64,000 nt of DNA from Chromera velia (taxonomy: Eukaryota > Sar > Chromeraceae): the NCBI GenBank assembly GCA_018398765.1, contig JAHBMJ010000995.1:17974-81973 (forward strand), read 5' to 3'. Numbering within the stretch: the first letter of the stretch is position 1; every line of letters begins with the position of its first letter. Shown piece after piece: positions 22,946 to 43,714 of the stretch. Position numbers and translations under genes: made by a program. The notes below the pieces were generated by a model that was not told the origin of the DNA, made no database searches, and saw only the letters and a list, made by a program, of their open reading frames with translations.

Positions 22946-25759
22946 GAACTAAAGGGCCTTCCATGACCATCGCATACGCTCTCTGGCTGTTTCTGCATGA
23001 AGCTATGTAAAGAATTTTGTAAATGTTCTTTTCTGTAAATTATTATCCTAAACTTTATAGATTTTCCTAGGATGGCTTTGGGGGGCCATTATACCGTAAT
23101 CGTATACTATGTTTCAGCTAGAATTTCAAAAAACACTATACTGTACTTTGGCAACCCTGCAAGGGGGAGAGAGGAGAAGTCTACCAATGTCTATCTGTAT
23201 GTCTGTCTATCTGATGCCTGCCTTTACCCCTTTCTGCCTGTCTAACCTTTCCTTTCGTTTTTTTAATCCTTCAGTCAAGGAGGCTTTCTTAGCGATATTA
23301 TAATAAGAAAGGAAGGAGGGGGGGAGAAGAATTAGTAGAACGGAAAGAAGAAGTAGAAGGCAGCGGGGGAGGGGAATATAGAAGAATAAAAAAGAAATTT
23401 AAGCACTGACCTCTTTCGATTCCCCCCCCCTCCCCCCTTTCCCGACCCCTTACCATTGTGATGTCCTACTTGGGCGCGCCAGAAGCCGCGGGAGGCGGCG
23501 GGCCTTACAGCTATTTAGACCAGCTGCGGGCGCCTAGGACTGCCCACGGGCAAAGCAATGGGCCAAGGCCATGTGAAGTAGGCCACGCAGGACCCAGCAT
23601 CCCGAAACAAATCGATATGCCCAGGTATACTGCGAGGAAACAACATAGCAGGCCCAATTTATATGGTTCCACTGATCTTTGTGGTGATGATTAAATACAT
23701 GCACGTCTCTAACCGGATCCATGCTTGGGAGACGCGGCATCTCTTTCTACATGCCGTCCTATCCAAAATCAGAAAGAAAACAGAGGAGATTCTAATTGTT
23801 ATGGTCGAAAGCCAGGACAAAAAAGGAGACGGGGCAGTCTCTGACGTCTCTTGCATTAGCCATGCATGATTAAATTGAGTGGAAGCTAGCCAATAGATCG
23901 AGATTGGATTAAGTCGAGTCGTGTGGAGCTCTAGGTATGGCTTGGAGAATTTGAACCTTAAGCCTGTCTTTAAGTGAACTTTCTGGCCAGTCTTTTAGCT
24001 TCTGTCCTCAGACCAGCCTAGCTTTGAGCTATCTCTGTGCGGCGTCTAGTAGGACAGAACACCATCTATCTCCCTGGCTTGAGACAGCGGACGAGGAGGA
24101 AGAAGAGGCAGCAGGTCCGTCCCCTGGCCAGACCTCCCCCTGCTCCTCGAGAAAGTTATCTCTTTCTCTCCTTCTTTCTTCCTCCCACTTCTTCTGCTCT
24201 TCCAGAGTCCTTTTGATGCCGGCAGGGACCATCCCCCCCTCCTTGACACTGTACTAGATACTGTAGACATACTCCCCCTTAACGACCGCTCCTTCTTCCT
24301 TCTCTTCCTCCATCTCCCCTGCTGTCAAGTGCCTCTTATTGGGGGGGGTGTCCCATCCAAAGCCTCTTCCTTTCCTCTGCCTCCTGCCTCCAAGAGATGA
24401 AGAGGGGAGGAGGGAGAAAGCCTGCAAGGGGGGAGGAGAGAGAGACCCCGGAAGGGCCACAGGCCCCTCGTCGAGGATCTACAAGGTCGAGGATTGATCC
24501 CCCAAAATTGGAGTCAGAATCGCTGACGAGGTCCTCGAGTCCTTGCGTCTGTTGTGGAGGGGCTGTAGGGGTCACAGAACGATGAGACGAAGCCAGGGAG
24601 AAGGAACGAACATGAGAAGCAGCGCCCCCCCCCTTCTTCCCTTTCTCACCCCTGCTCTTCCTACCCCCTCCCCCCCGTACCCCCCCCGACGTACACCTTT
24701 AACGTCCCAGCTCCATCATCATCGGAGGCTCTCTGCGGCAGTGGCCTCTGTTTGATCACAGTGCCCGACACCGCCTCCCCCTAGGCCTCCCCCCTCAGAG
24801 AGATGGGGGGAAAAAAGACTGCTGCTGCTGCTGCTCTGTGGGGCCCGGCGTGTTAATCTGCATGTCCGACCCCAGAGTTACTATGGAAAACTTTTGTACC
24901 TTTGTGTCAGGGGTGGCTTTCTCTGGTCTGGCCAGCCCTTTTATTTCTGTTCCCCCTTCCACGTCCTCGCTCCCCCTCAGCTGCCTTCCACGCTTCTCAG
25001 CGGGGGCTCGGTCTTCTGGGGCTGTCCCTACCGGGACCTGGACTCTCGAGTTGTGTTGCTGCGTCTCGGCTTCAGCCTCTCTTCTCTCTATATCCCTGTC
25101 CCTCTCCCTTTTTCTATTCATCTTCTTCCTGGAGCCCTCCACTTTAGTGATCTTCACGTCTTCCAGGCCGATTCCGTCCCCTCGTTCCACTTCCTTCCCA
25201 TCCCCCCCTGTGGTCCCCCCTCCACCGGCTGGAGTGCCGAAGAGGAGGAAGAAGAAGAAGGGGTGAGGCTAGCGATGGTGTTCACAATATCTCCCCCTTC
25301 GTTCCTTAGTGCCTGCCTCGCCGCCTCGCTGCTAGCCTCGCTGTCTGCCCTTGTCTGATGCATAACGAGCCTGAGGCGTATGTTTTCTTCTATCCGTCTC
25401 TCCGCTCTCTCTGCTTTCTCTCTCTATACCTCTCGGCGTTCACATCCCCCATCACTATATCCACCTCCATCCCTCTTCCCTTCCCCCCCCTTGTCTTCTT
25501 CTTCTTTTTCTTCTTTTTCTTTTTCCTCCCTTCTGGAGCCGGAGTGGAGGACCAAAGGATGGCAGGATCTTTGAGTTTACCTCCCACCTCTTCCCCCCTT
25601 TTCCCTCTCTCCCTCCTTCTCCCCCCTAGGGCCGAATTTATATATCGGGTGGCTCCCCCCCGGTGTTTTGGGTAAGTCCCGCCCCCTCTTATGCATTTGA
25701 CCTCATTTCGTCCCCACCCATGCACGGGTGGAGGGGGATGGATGACAAAGGGAGAATGG

Positions 25760-26280
25760 AATGACTTTCCGCCTCTAGACTAAAGTCCAGTGCTCTTTAG
25801 AGTGGAATGAGTCTCCCCAACGTGCTCTTTAGTTTAGTTAAGATTGGTCTAGACTCTAGAGTTTAGTTTAGTTTAGTTAAATTTGGTTTAGTGTACGTGT
25901 TAAACTGAAAAAACTTTGATCACGTCGATCACGATGCTTGGCAGCGAAAGTACAAACATATACTGGTCACATTATAATATCAAGTATAGTAATGTCCAAT
26001 ATTTGTTTAGTTACTAGGTTTAGTTAATTTAGTTAGTTGGTTAATGAGTTAGTTCTCTATAGGGTCATAAATTATAAACTAACTGACTAACTACTAGACT
26101 AACCTAGAGACTAACTATAAAGACTAGCTGCGCCTATAGCGCGGACTCGGACCGGTGTTTTAATCAATATGTATATGCACTTAATTCATTTTGCCAGGCT
26201 TGCGTTAATTTATGACGAGATTTATGGGTAGCTTTATAGCAGAAGTGATGATAAACTATGTTAACGTTTTCCTTCATTTT
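25760..26280. other. AT-rich block with TTTAGTTTAG words
   Basis: An AT-rich stretch with repeated TTTAGTTTAGTTAA-like words and some inverted GTTAGT/ACTAAC pairs. It resembles the block at 16.1-16.7 kb on the other side of the LINE region. No coding frame is supported. Confidence 0.5.
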
Positions 26281-27700
26281 CTTTTTTTTTTGTGCTATTT
26301 TGCGGCGTGCAGCTGGTTGTTCCATTCATCCTACCAGTAATCCAATTGATATCATTCAGTTTATACTTCTTTACAATTTTGCAAGCATTTTTGCATTTTT
26401 TGCAGAGTTTTCGGCTGCTTAAAGCCTGCTTTCTACTGCTCTGCACAGGAAGAGAAAGGGCAAAGCTTCAATCAGGGCAGCAGATTGACAAGTGATCGAC
26501 ACGCATAGGAGAAGATACACAAAACGAATACACGCGGTATTCTGGTCTTCCATTCATTTTCAAGATGGAAAAACAGAAAACGCGTGCCGTGACATGCATG
26601 ATTATGAGATCATACTCCTCCAACACAGCTGGGCGACGAACACAGCGGGGAATGGAGATCGATCATCGCGATTGAACTGCATGTGCATGGGTGCAGAGAT
26701 CTGACAGCCAGGAGACAAAAGAAAATCTACGAAGAGAAGAAGAGACCAGCACGATGATGGTGTGCCTGGACCCGTCTGTTGATGGTCAGGTTCACCAATC
26801 TCATGTTCAACAGTGCACGGTCGATACAGATCCCTTGCATTCACCCACCCACCCACCCACCCACCCGAAAGATCATACGATGCACACCTTCTCTCTCACT
26901 CGGAGCTCCACCCACCTACCCATGCACGCAGCCCGAATGAATGCACGGTGGAGTTGCCCCCTCACCCCCGCAATATAGAAGATGTCCTGATCAAACCTCG
27001 ATCAAGGTGCAGAAAGAGGACGCCTTTGGAACAGATCATATAAACAGAGTGCGTGGGGAAGAAACGAAAGAATGTCAATAAGACGATTAAGAGAAAGAAG
27101 ATTATGTTTATTCCGTTCTGTCATGCAATCTGACCAAACCTTCACTGACTTCATGCGTTTCATGTGAGTCGCTGCATGCGTTTCCGGTCTGCAAAGAAGA
27201 AATTCCAGCCGGACCTTTGCCAGCAGAACCCTTCTTTTGTCTCCTTCATTCCTGGTTTTCTTCTTCTTCTTCCCTTTATCCTTCTGTCAGTCTCTTGCCT
27301 TCCCTCGTACCTCTGTCTGCGTGTATGCCCCTCCGGCAATATGTTCTCCATCCATGGATATATCCGTCTGTCTGTTTGTGTGACGAGCGAGAGAGAATGA
27401 ATTCACTGTCCGTCTCCGTCCGAGCTAAAGCTCCTCTCTCTGTTCTCCCCCCCCCGAGTTTCTGAATTCCATTCCTTCATTCACCCACCGATCCTCCCCA
27501 CATTGAATACATGCATTGTCCCATGCAATCATCCATCTGATTCACCGCACGTCGACCTCTTATGTTGACAATCATGCTCACTCTATCAGCACGCCGAGCT
27601 CCCTCCCGCAAGGAAGGACCGAATGATCTATCGAATCAGTCGGTCTGCATGCGTCTTTGGACACCCAGTCCTCCCACCATCCGCATGACATTGTTCCCCC
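26281..27700. other. Intergenic, no supported gene
   Basis: Only short frames without known motifs. A (CACC)n run lies at about 26846-26872. The stretch ends in a C run that abuts the assembly gap. Confidence 0.5.
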
Positions 27701-27754
27701 NNNNNNNNNNNNNNNNNNNNNNNNNNNNNNNNNNNNNNNNNNNNNNNNNNNNNN
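27701..27754. other. Assembly gap (54 N)
   Basis: Fifty-four unknown bases with C runs on both edges. A poly-C/poly-G tract that could not be read is the likely cause. The gap is about 120 bp past the stop codon of the myosin gene. Confidence 0.98.
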
Positions 27755-27873
27755 CCCCCCGGCATCAATGCACCCACGCTTGCCTCAAGCACCATTTGAA
27801 TTTCCATAAAGCTCTTTTCCACCCTGCAAGTCTCTCGATCGATCGATTGACGCACGCACGGAGCTCGAGGCCC

Positions 27874-37715
<9,842 letters not shown>

Positions 37716-38627
37716 GTTTCCAGTTGTTTTGCGTTGTGTCTCCTCCAAAGAAGCTGCTATTGAGGTTGAGAGCGAAAATCGAAAAGAGGCAGTTCCCGCC
37801 AGGAGACTTGGATCCAGCCTGTCGCCTTTCTCCACTCTTCGACTGCCTTCACCCGTCTACCCAAGAAGGAATCCACCTCTTGAAGTATCCACGAGTCGAA
37901 AGGCACCCACTGGGCACCCGCCGGCCGACAGACGGAGTGGGAAAGGAAGGGCCAAAGCACTTGAGCCTTACTTTCGACGAGCAACAAAAGTCGAGCACAC
38001 CTTCAGGCTGAAAACTTTCACAAAGTCAATCAACGCTCAGTCTGTTCGGCTTGTCGCAGCTCCGATCATGAACAAACTCGTTGATGTACCTCTCCACAGA
38101 GATCGTGTCCGACTGAACGAGGTCAGGGCTGAGCACAAGCTTACTTCGGTTGTGGAGAGCTAGAGATCGAAACATATTTTAATATATATCGAACCAAGAC
38201 GCCAACACATGCCAACACGGGCGATGTCCATGCAACTCTCGAGATCGCCCCTGACAGCCTATATGTAGCGTCCCCCAACTTCGTGGTGGTGGCAAAGGGG
38301 GCGCGCCGCAGAGGACCCCCCCCCCGTCCCACAATGTGGCGGTGGTGGCGGGCCATCTCCTGAGAGACGTCTCCCAAGGTAAGGTGGTCTGCATACACGC
38401 TCATTCTATGACTGTTTTTGCACTGCACGTGAAGACCGGGGACGCTGCAAGTGTCTTGTCGACTATTGTCGACTCGCCTGTCAATCAAAGACGAGTGAAA
38501 AGTATGTAGGTCTTGGACCAGAGCTGTATCTTTTTCTCAATTCCGTTCTTGCTGCTCTACGACGGACTCGATCGTTTCGTTTTTTCTCCTTCAGTTTTAC
38601 CGTCTCCAGTTTTCTCTTTCTGGTCTG
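37716..38627. promoter_or_regulatory. Divergent spacer between myosin and Cys/His-motif gene
   Basis: The two start codons face away from each other across 0.9 kb, so both promoters must lie here. A GC-rich patch, GGGGGCGCGCCGC, sits near 38297. The open frame at 37696-38163 on the plus strand overlaps myosin exon 1 and has no family features, so it is taken as chance. Confidence 0.35.
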
Positions 38628-41187
38628 ATGGAAAGTCAGGGCTCCCAGAACGGGGAGAACTATTTGGGGTTCCCCCTCGGCTTTAAGAAAGAGTTTGTGG
38701 ACAAGTGGCACAGCTCAGTGTCGTATCATGGAATCAATGAGCAAGGAAAACATGTTCTGAGGTGCGACCTCTGTTCAGCCGAGTACAAGAAAGAGATCCT
38801 CTACACTTTAAAGTCTGGATTCAGCACCGCAGGCTTTGAGGAAGACCATGATGGGAAGAAGCACGCACATGCGGTGAAGAGTCAGCAGTTGAAGAAGAAT
38901 CCAAAAGGGGGGATCAAGAAGTTCACACAAGCCCAGACCAGTCCGAACAAAAAAGCGAAAACCGGGCAGTCTGCCAGTGCTTCCTCCCAAGCCACACCTT
39001 CTGTCTCTGAGCAGACTCGTGTGCAGGGAGTCTCTTCAAGATCCGGAGCAGCAGCAGCAGCAGCAACCGGTCCTGAATCAGGTCCTCTTGCCCCCCAGAG
39101 TCCCCCGACCACACAAGCCACAGCCGTCTCTTCTGCAGCTGTGTCTCTGTCTTCCGCTGTTTCTCACCATCCCTCAACGCCACTCCCCTGTCATGGGGTA
39201 TGCCTTGTACGGGGCATGGGGGCTGCACGATTCAAGACTTTGAAGGCACAAGAGCAGTACACTGACATTCTTCAGATCTACCACAAGCAAGAAGGTGCCC
39301 AGTTCAAGATTGTATGGGGGGGAGAGATAGCTTGGGCTCGGAAGCAGATTCATGCACAGTCTTGTACAACACTTTCCACTGACAAGGAGGGTCATCATAC
39401 ATTCACTAAAGTGAGAGAATACCTCCCTTCTGGGATGGTCTGGTGGCAGTGCAGCGACTGCTCCATTCTGGAGGGGATGGGAGCAGAGAGTCCTGTGCAA
39501 AAACAGTACACGGGGTTGATGTGCTTCATGAACATTGAGAACGCATTTGAATTCAAAGTGCAGAGACCCCTTGCGGGGGTGATGGTGGAGTTCTCAGAAG
39601 AAGAGGAGGCCCAGATTTGGTCGTTCAAGTCCTTCAAGCAGTCAGACTACGATAGGTACAACCGTGAGGCCTGCGAGAAGCTCCGAGACCGTATTGAGGC
39701 ATATGAGGAATATCGTAAGATCTTTTCGGAGAACAAAAAGTTGAAAGCCGAGATTGGGGAGATCAGCGCTGACTCCTTCCTGGCCAAGTTTTTGCACCTC
39801 TATAGGGAGAAAAAGTTTTCAGATCCTTTTTTGCAGATGGCACGCTGTTTGACAGAGAGGCTCTCTGGCAATAAGCGAGCCCCGCTCGGGGAAGAGTGGC
39901 AAGCAGTTGTCATTGCTGTGTCTGCTCATTCTGCTGCCTGCAGGAAGCTTCTTCAGAAGCATCTTGTCGCCCACACGGAGCGGCATGAGTACCGACTCCA
40001 TCAGAAGTGGGGGGGCAAAGAGAAAGTGCCCATTCCCCCTGCGACTCTCGGAGAAGAGCCTATCCTCGCTACACTGGTCACCACCCTAGACAATATTGCA
40101 GCCCATCATGGACTGATAAAAGAGCAGCCAGGAGAGTGTGGCATTCTCAGCGACTCCACCACTCTTTTGAAGAGTGTGATGAAGGTCCCCTACGATGATT
40201 ATATCGTGGGGGGCACCTACGGGTACCACCGCGTCCCCACGGAGCAGGGCAAGTCGATTCAGGAGACTGCAAAGGATAAGAGTGTCTTGAAGCACTTGGC
40301 TGACAGTGTGTGTGCGACTGTTCTTGTTGTCCATGGGGAGGTGATGGTTCGAGAGGTCCTTAACCTCCTCCCCCACACTAAGCCCTCCGTTAAAGAGCCG
40401 AACGACTATCTCGCTCTCCATACAAAAGCGGTGACGCGTCATCCTTGCTTCGCCCTCCTCCATGTCACCGTTGATGGTGACTCTTTTCTCCTGCCGATCG
40501 TCACCAGGAATTTGTCGCAGTTCCTGCATGGTGAAATCACGGTGATTTGGTTCAACGACTGTCCACACAGCGTGAAGGTTGGTCAGGGAATGTTGAGAGA
40601 AAGTTAATTTTCTTCAGTCTTCTCATCTGTCTGTCTGTCTGTCTGTTTCTAGCTTTGTCTGTCTGTCTGTGTCTGTTTTTGTATCTGTCTGTCTATCTAT
40701 CTGTCTGTTTATCTCTTTAAAACTTTTGAATTAAACAGTTCGTCCTCATCTATTGTCTGATTGTTTGCAGGGGCTTCACAGAAACTTTGTCGGGGGTACA
40801 AGCACTCTCTCATTCGGTGAGGGTTGGCCTCTCGATCTGGGGCTCCTCTGGGAGACGGGAATCAACGAGCGGTGTTTCAATTTGAAGGATATGACGGCGG
40901 ATTTCACCCCCTTTGTGTTTGCAATGCCAACATCCGTAGAGAAAGTGGCGCGTGTTGATGTGCCCGCTCGTTTGGTTTTACCTGTTTTGTTGTTCCAGCT
41001 GGCCCTGCGTTCTGTGCAGATGGTCGTTTTGTCGTCTTCAACCCTCGATCCCACGAAGCAGGAAACGCTAACGGAGAATATCACAGGCCTGTGGACGAGC
41101 TTCCTCCTCATGGATTCCATCAGAGGATGGGCTGCCATGCACCCTCAAGTCACCTGCACGGAGAAGGAAGAAAATATGCAGACATGA
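38628..41187 (+). CDS. Unknown protein with N-terminal Cys/His motif
   Basis: Two exons, 38628-40577 and 40771-41187, join in phase 0 to 788 residues; the intron (GTTGGT...TTTGCAG) carries a TCTG repeat. An N-terminal segment, RCDLCSAEYKK, then DHDGKKHAH, gives a CxxC and HxxxH pair about 30 residues apart, like U1/BED-type zinc fingers that bind nucleic acid, though the spacing is unusual. A Gln/Ser/Pro/Ala-rich linker follows with an alanine run. The remaining 550 residues look well folded (WWQCSDC, YDDYIVGGTYGYHRVP) but match no family I know. The C-terminal 12 or so codons lie in the first copy of the satellite repeat downstream, so the gene end was changed by that repeat. It could be a lineage-specific family or a domesticated transposon protein. 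Confidence 0.7.
40625..40712. repeat. (TCTG)n repeat in intron
   Basis: Interrupted TCTG/TCTA units fill the intron of the Cys/His-motif gene. Confidence 0.85.
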
Positions 41188-42120
41188 GTGGCATAGTGAG
41201 ACTAGGGGTGAAAAGCCGTCCAATGTGCATCTCTCCAAAACCTCCAAAAGCTCACGGCCAGCGACTTTCCCTGCAAATCCCCCCCACTGCTTAAACAACA
41301 ACGCACCCTCAAGTCACCTACACGGAGAAGGAAGAAAATATGCAGACATGCAAGCATATCTCTTGAACAAGAACGAGTGGGACAGTGAGACAGAGGGTGA
41401 AAAGCCGTCCAACCTGCACCTCTCTAAAACTTTCAAAAGCTCACGGCCAGCGACTTTCCCTGTAAAGCACCCCCACTGCTTAAACCTCCATGCACCCTCA
41501 AGTCACCTGCACGGAGAAGGAAGAAAATATGCAGACATGCAAGCATACCTCTTGAACGAAAGCGAGTGACACAGTGAGACTGGGGGTAAAAAGCCGTCCA
41601 ATGCGCATCTCCCCAAAACCTCTAAATGCTCACGGCCAGCCATTTTTCCTGTAAAACACCCCCACTGCTTAAACCTCCATGCACCTTCAAGTTACCTGCA
41701 CGGAGAAGGAAAAAAATATGCAGACATGCAAGCATACCTCTTGAAGGAGAGCGAGTGGGACAGTGAGACTGGGGGTGAAAAGCCATCTAACCTGCACCTT
41801 CCCAAAACTTCTAAAAGCTCACGGCCAGCCACTTTCTCTGTAAAGCACCCCCACTGCTTAAACAACAACGCACTCTAAAGTCACTTGCACGGAGAAGGAA
41901 GAAAATATGTAGACATGCAAGCATATCTCTTGAACGAGAACAAGTGGAACAGTGAGACAGAGAGTGAAAAGCCGTCCAACCTACACCTCTCCAAAACCTC
42001 CAAAAGCTCACGGCTAGCGACTTTCCCTGTAAAGCACCCCTACTGCTTAAACCTCCATGCACCCTCAAGTCACCTGCACGGAGAACTAAGAAAATCTATA
42101 GAGATGCAGGCATAACTCTA
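41140..42120. repeat. 189-bp satellite, about 5-6 copies
   Basis: The landmark CACGGAGAAGGAAGAAAATA begins at 41157, 41321, 41510, 41699, 41888 and, degenerate, at 42077. Steps are 164 once and then 189 four times. A further weak copy lies near 42417. The unit length is 63 codons, and several copies keep the same plus-strand frame open (for example 41225-41569 and 41885-42115), while others carry stops. The first copy overlaps the 3' end of the preceding gene. Confidence 0.92.
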
Positions 42121-42224
42121 GAACGAGAGCGAGCGAGAGAATGAGACTGGGGCTGGAAAGCCCTTCACCGTGTACCTCCTTATCCCCCCCACTTGCTCCG
42201 GCCTTACACCTTTCCCTATAAAAC

Positions 42225-42390
42225 GCGCCTGACTGACTGACTGACTAGTTGGGTGAGTGACTGCCTGGCTGCCTGACTGACTCACTGGCAGAGTTGCTGA
42301 CTGGCTGAGTGGCTGACTGACCAACTGGATGAGTGGCTGACTGACCGGGTTACTGACTGGTGGACTGACTGGCTGGCTGACTTATAGGCT
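42225..42390. repeat. Degenerate (GACT)/(GGCT)n repeat
   Basis: GACT, GGCT and GAGT units in a slipped array. Frames in it read as Ser/Gln/Val repeats and are not taken as coding. Confidence 0.8.
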
Positions 42391-43308
42391 AACACCTTAA
42401 ACCCCCCACCAGGCACCTGCACGCAGAAGGTGAAAATGTGCAGAGATGCTGATGCCACTCTCGATCTAGGAGGACTGGGCCATGTATCTTGGGCCTGTTC
42501 ATTCTTGTCTTTGCATAATTTGCTAGGAGCAATGCTAGCTATGGCAGCCAGCTTGGAGTAATGCAGGGAGGGAGGTACAGAGGAAGGGAGGGTGGTAGGC
42601 AAGCAAGCAAGTCAGCAAGTAAATAAAAAGATAAGCAAACATACATACGCAGAGCAGACACATAGACAGGCGGACTGACCGACTGACAGACAGTGAGGTG
42701 GGCAGGCACAAGGAGGCAGATTTGGCCCTCTTGGCGTCCTTCCGGCTACTTCCGGCCTTACAGGTCTTGATCCATGCAGACGCATGGTCGAGAACAGCAT
42801 AAAGTGGGGATCATCTTTGAGGCCAAAGACTCTTGGTTCTCAGCACAAGGGAAGTTTCACGGTCTATATACGGAAATATGTATGTACGATCTAAAACATG
42901 AACGCTCTGTGCAGGTATGCGTAGGTGCTGGCGAAGTAAGCCAGAAGACAACGATAGCGAGAGCAGAATGGATGTTCGATTGGATGTTGAGCTTAATTGC
43001 CCCTCCTACACCTTGAAGATGTATTAATATGTCTATATATGAATATGTACTATATATATAAAACTATGCAGTGATGAAGGTCAGTCATGCATATGCATGC
43101 ACGCATGCATGAACAAATCTTCCACTAGAGAAAATCGACTCCACGCGTCATGAAGGGTCCCCTGACGTGGTGGTAGTGGCGGTGGGCTGGTCAAGTACCC
43201 TGACGCACGTTCAAATAGGGGGGCGGTGGTGGTGGAGGGTCGGCCTGGAGGGGATACGCACGGTACCCCTCTCCGTACCGATGTCAGGGGCGATCTCTCG
43301 AGTACGCC
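42391..43308. other. Intergenic, no supported gene
   Basis: An 80-codon plus-strand frame at 42774-43016 has no known motif and no clear splice context. The rest holds short repeats (GCATGCAT near 43090) and no RNA gene that I can see. Confidence 0.4.
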
Positions 43309-43382
43309 GCTTAATTTTGCCGCGGGCCGTGCGGGCCGGCCGCGCCCCGCCGCGGCGCCGCGGCCCGGATCGAAAATTAAGC
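43309..43382. promoter_or_regulatory. GC-core palindrome upstream of thioredoxin-UBX gene
   Basis: Arms GCTTAATTTTGCCGCGGGCC (43309-43328) and its near inverse (43361-43382, ending GATCGAAAATTAAGC) enclose a core made only of C and G. It lies about 330 bp before the start codon at 43715. The same design occurs at 53645-53695. Confidence 0.55.
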
Positions 43383-43714
43383 CTCCGCGCGGCCGCCCCG
43401 GCCCCCCCGCGCGGGCCGCGCGCGGTATGGAAGAGCCCAATGGTCGATCAGCAACTTCATTTGACCGAGCGTCTTACAGTTCGTCGCTGATGACGACAAA
43501 ATTCCCTTTGCAGACTTTCTGTTGTTGTCAGCTAGACGTTTCTAGATAATGGTTGCAATAGAGCTGACGGATTCAGGTGAGAGAAAGAAGACGGTTGCAG
43601 AAACGCGTTGTTGAAATTTTCTTCCTGGCTGTCTCCGATCCAGTCTCTTTTTTTTAAGGGTTCGATCAAGAACAACCAAGCGACTGTTTCCGCAGCTTGG
43701 AGTAGAACAGAACG

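Larger units (their letters stand above)
20901..25740 (-). other. Purine/pyrimidine-skewed stretch, possible LINE ORF1 region
   Basis: Upstream of the endonuclease (minus-strand sense) lie several minus-strand frames rich in Glu, Lys, Arg and Ser with coiled-coil character (25725-25390, 25363-25154, 25190-24795, 24575-24336, 24232-24029). Another frame has a Cys-rich cluster, RCRCMKCG...GCGLFFCGTC (about 21560-21480). A basic, coiled-coil, Cys-containing ORF1 is common in LINEs, so this may be the 5' half of the element at 16.9-20.9 kb. No frame is intact and no domain is certain. It could equally be unrelated repeat DNA. Confidence 0.3.

Noticed and set aside
16130-26280. LTR retrotransposon bounded by the two AT-rich blocks
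   Set aside because: The blocks share short words but are not long identical repeats, and the enzymes inside are LINE-type (endonuclease plus reverse transcriptase, no integrase or protease).
41157-42110. CRISPR-like array of regularly spaced repeats
   Set aside because: The whole 189-bp unit is repeated, with no unique spacers, and the genome is eukaryotic; it is a satellite.
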